Assembly: GCA_046160545.1 (NCBI GenBank)
Contig: JBJXGS010000224.1
Coordinates: forward strand, 10,156 to 74,155
DNA length: 64,000 nucleotides
DNA from: JAEUOS01 sp046160545
Lineage (GTDB): Bacteria; Pseudomonadota; Gammaproteobacteria; Burkholderiales; JAEUOS01
Direction of reading: 5' to 3'
Part shown: positions 63,965 through 64,000 of the stretch, piece by piece
How positions within the stretch are numbered: the first letter of the stretch is position 1
How the letters are laid out: the number at the start of each line of letters is the position of its first letter
Notes under the pieces: model-generated
What the model saw: the letters and a program-made list of their open reading frames with translations, nothing else
Database searches by the model: none
Told to the model about the DNA's origin: nothing
Program-made: the position numbers and the translations under genes

Positions 63965-63993
63965 AGATTAAGGTCGCGCAGTCGGCGCGTCAA
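63965..63993 (-). promoter_or_regulatory. Predicted coxSLM promoter
   Basis: On the minus strand TTGACG (63988-63993, 5 of 6), a 17-nt spacer and TAATCT (63965-63970, 3 of 6). The predicted transcript would start near 63958 and have a leader of about 147 nt containing the three inverted repeats. The weak -10 fits an activated promoter. Confidence 0.45.
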
Positions 63994-64000
63994 TCAGGTT

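Overview
This high-GC window is a stretch of a betaproteobacterial chromosome, most likely an uncultured Burkholderiales- or Rhodocyclales-like lineage. Evidence: the dusB-fis-purH, pepP-ubiH, amgK/murU-lptD-surA-pdxA, miaB-phoH-ybeY-lnt and trxA-rho clusters, an argA-yggX pair, AddAB instead of RecBCD, and an orphan Bug/TctC receptor of the kind abundant in Burkholderiales. No insertion sequence, prophage, CRISPR array or rRNA was seen. The left edge cuts purH near its C-terminus; the right edge lies upstream of coxS.

Layout. 1-8 kb: a tightly packed minus-strand operon amgK-azlC-azlD-murU-pepP-ubiH, followed by dusB-fis-purH with its own promoter. 8-13 kb: lptD-surA-pdxA on the plus strand (outer-membrane assembly and PLP synthesis). 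12.7-17.5 kb: minus-strand small exported protein-miaB-phoH-ybeY-lnt. 18 kb: one tRNA-Met(CAT) with a clear promoter. 18.4-22.1 kb: panE, a UbiH-family hydroxylase, dsbC, rpiA. 22-28 kb: yggX-argA (minus) and hrpA (plus). 27.8-31 kb: accessory genes (methyltransferase, GFA protein, cupin, MATE pump). 31-37 kb: pgi plus a membrane glycosyltransferase, rpmE with promoter and terminator, a small cupin, rho and trxA. 37-43 kb: addB-addA. 43-45.6 kb: tungstate ABC importer tupBCA. 45.8-49.6 kb: a class III cyclase/TolB-like/TPR protein, a YHS lipoprotein and an alpha/beta hydrolase. 49.6-57 kb: orphan TctC receptor, molybdate importer modABC, exported MsrB, and a TAXI-TRAP transporter. 57-64 kb: a PhyH dioxygenase and the minus-strand molybdenum hydroxylase cluster coxS-coxL-coxM-coxD-coxE.

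How it fits together. The left half is housekeeping: cell-wall recycling, LPS and lipoprotein biogenesis, ubiquinone, tRNA/rRNA maturation and redox folding. The right third looks like a molybdoenzyme neighbourhood. It has separate molybdate and tungstate importers, a form II CoxL-type molybdenum hydroxylase (AYRGAGR loop, so not a proven CO dehydrogenase) with its AAA+/VWA maturation pair, and next to it a TRAP uptake system and an Fe/2-oxoglutarate dioxygenase that may serve the same unknown substrate. The most unusual details are the inverted-repeat-rich coxS leader, a moxR-type coxD whose only upstream ATG lies in the loop of an intrinsic terminator, AzlCD inserted into the muramate-recycling operon, and at least thirteen 4-nt stop/start overlaps, several using TTG or GTG starts.
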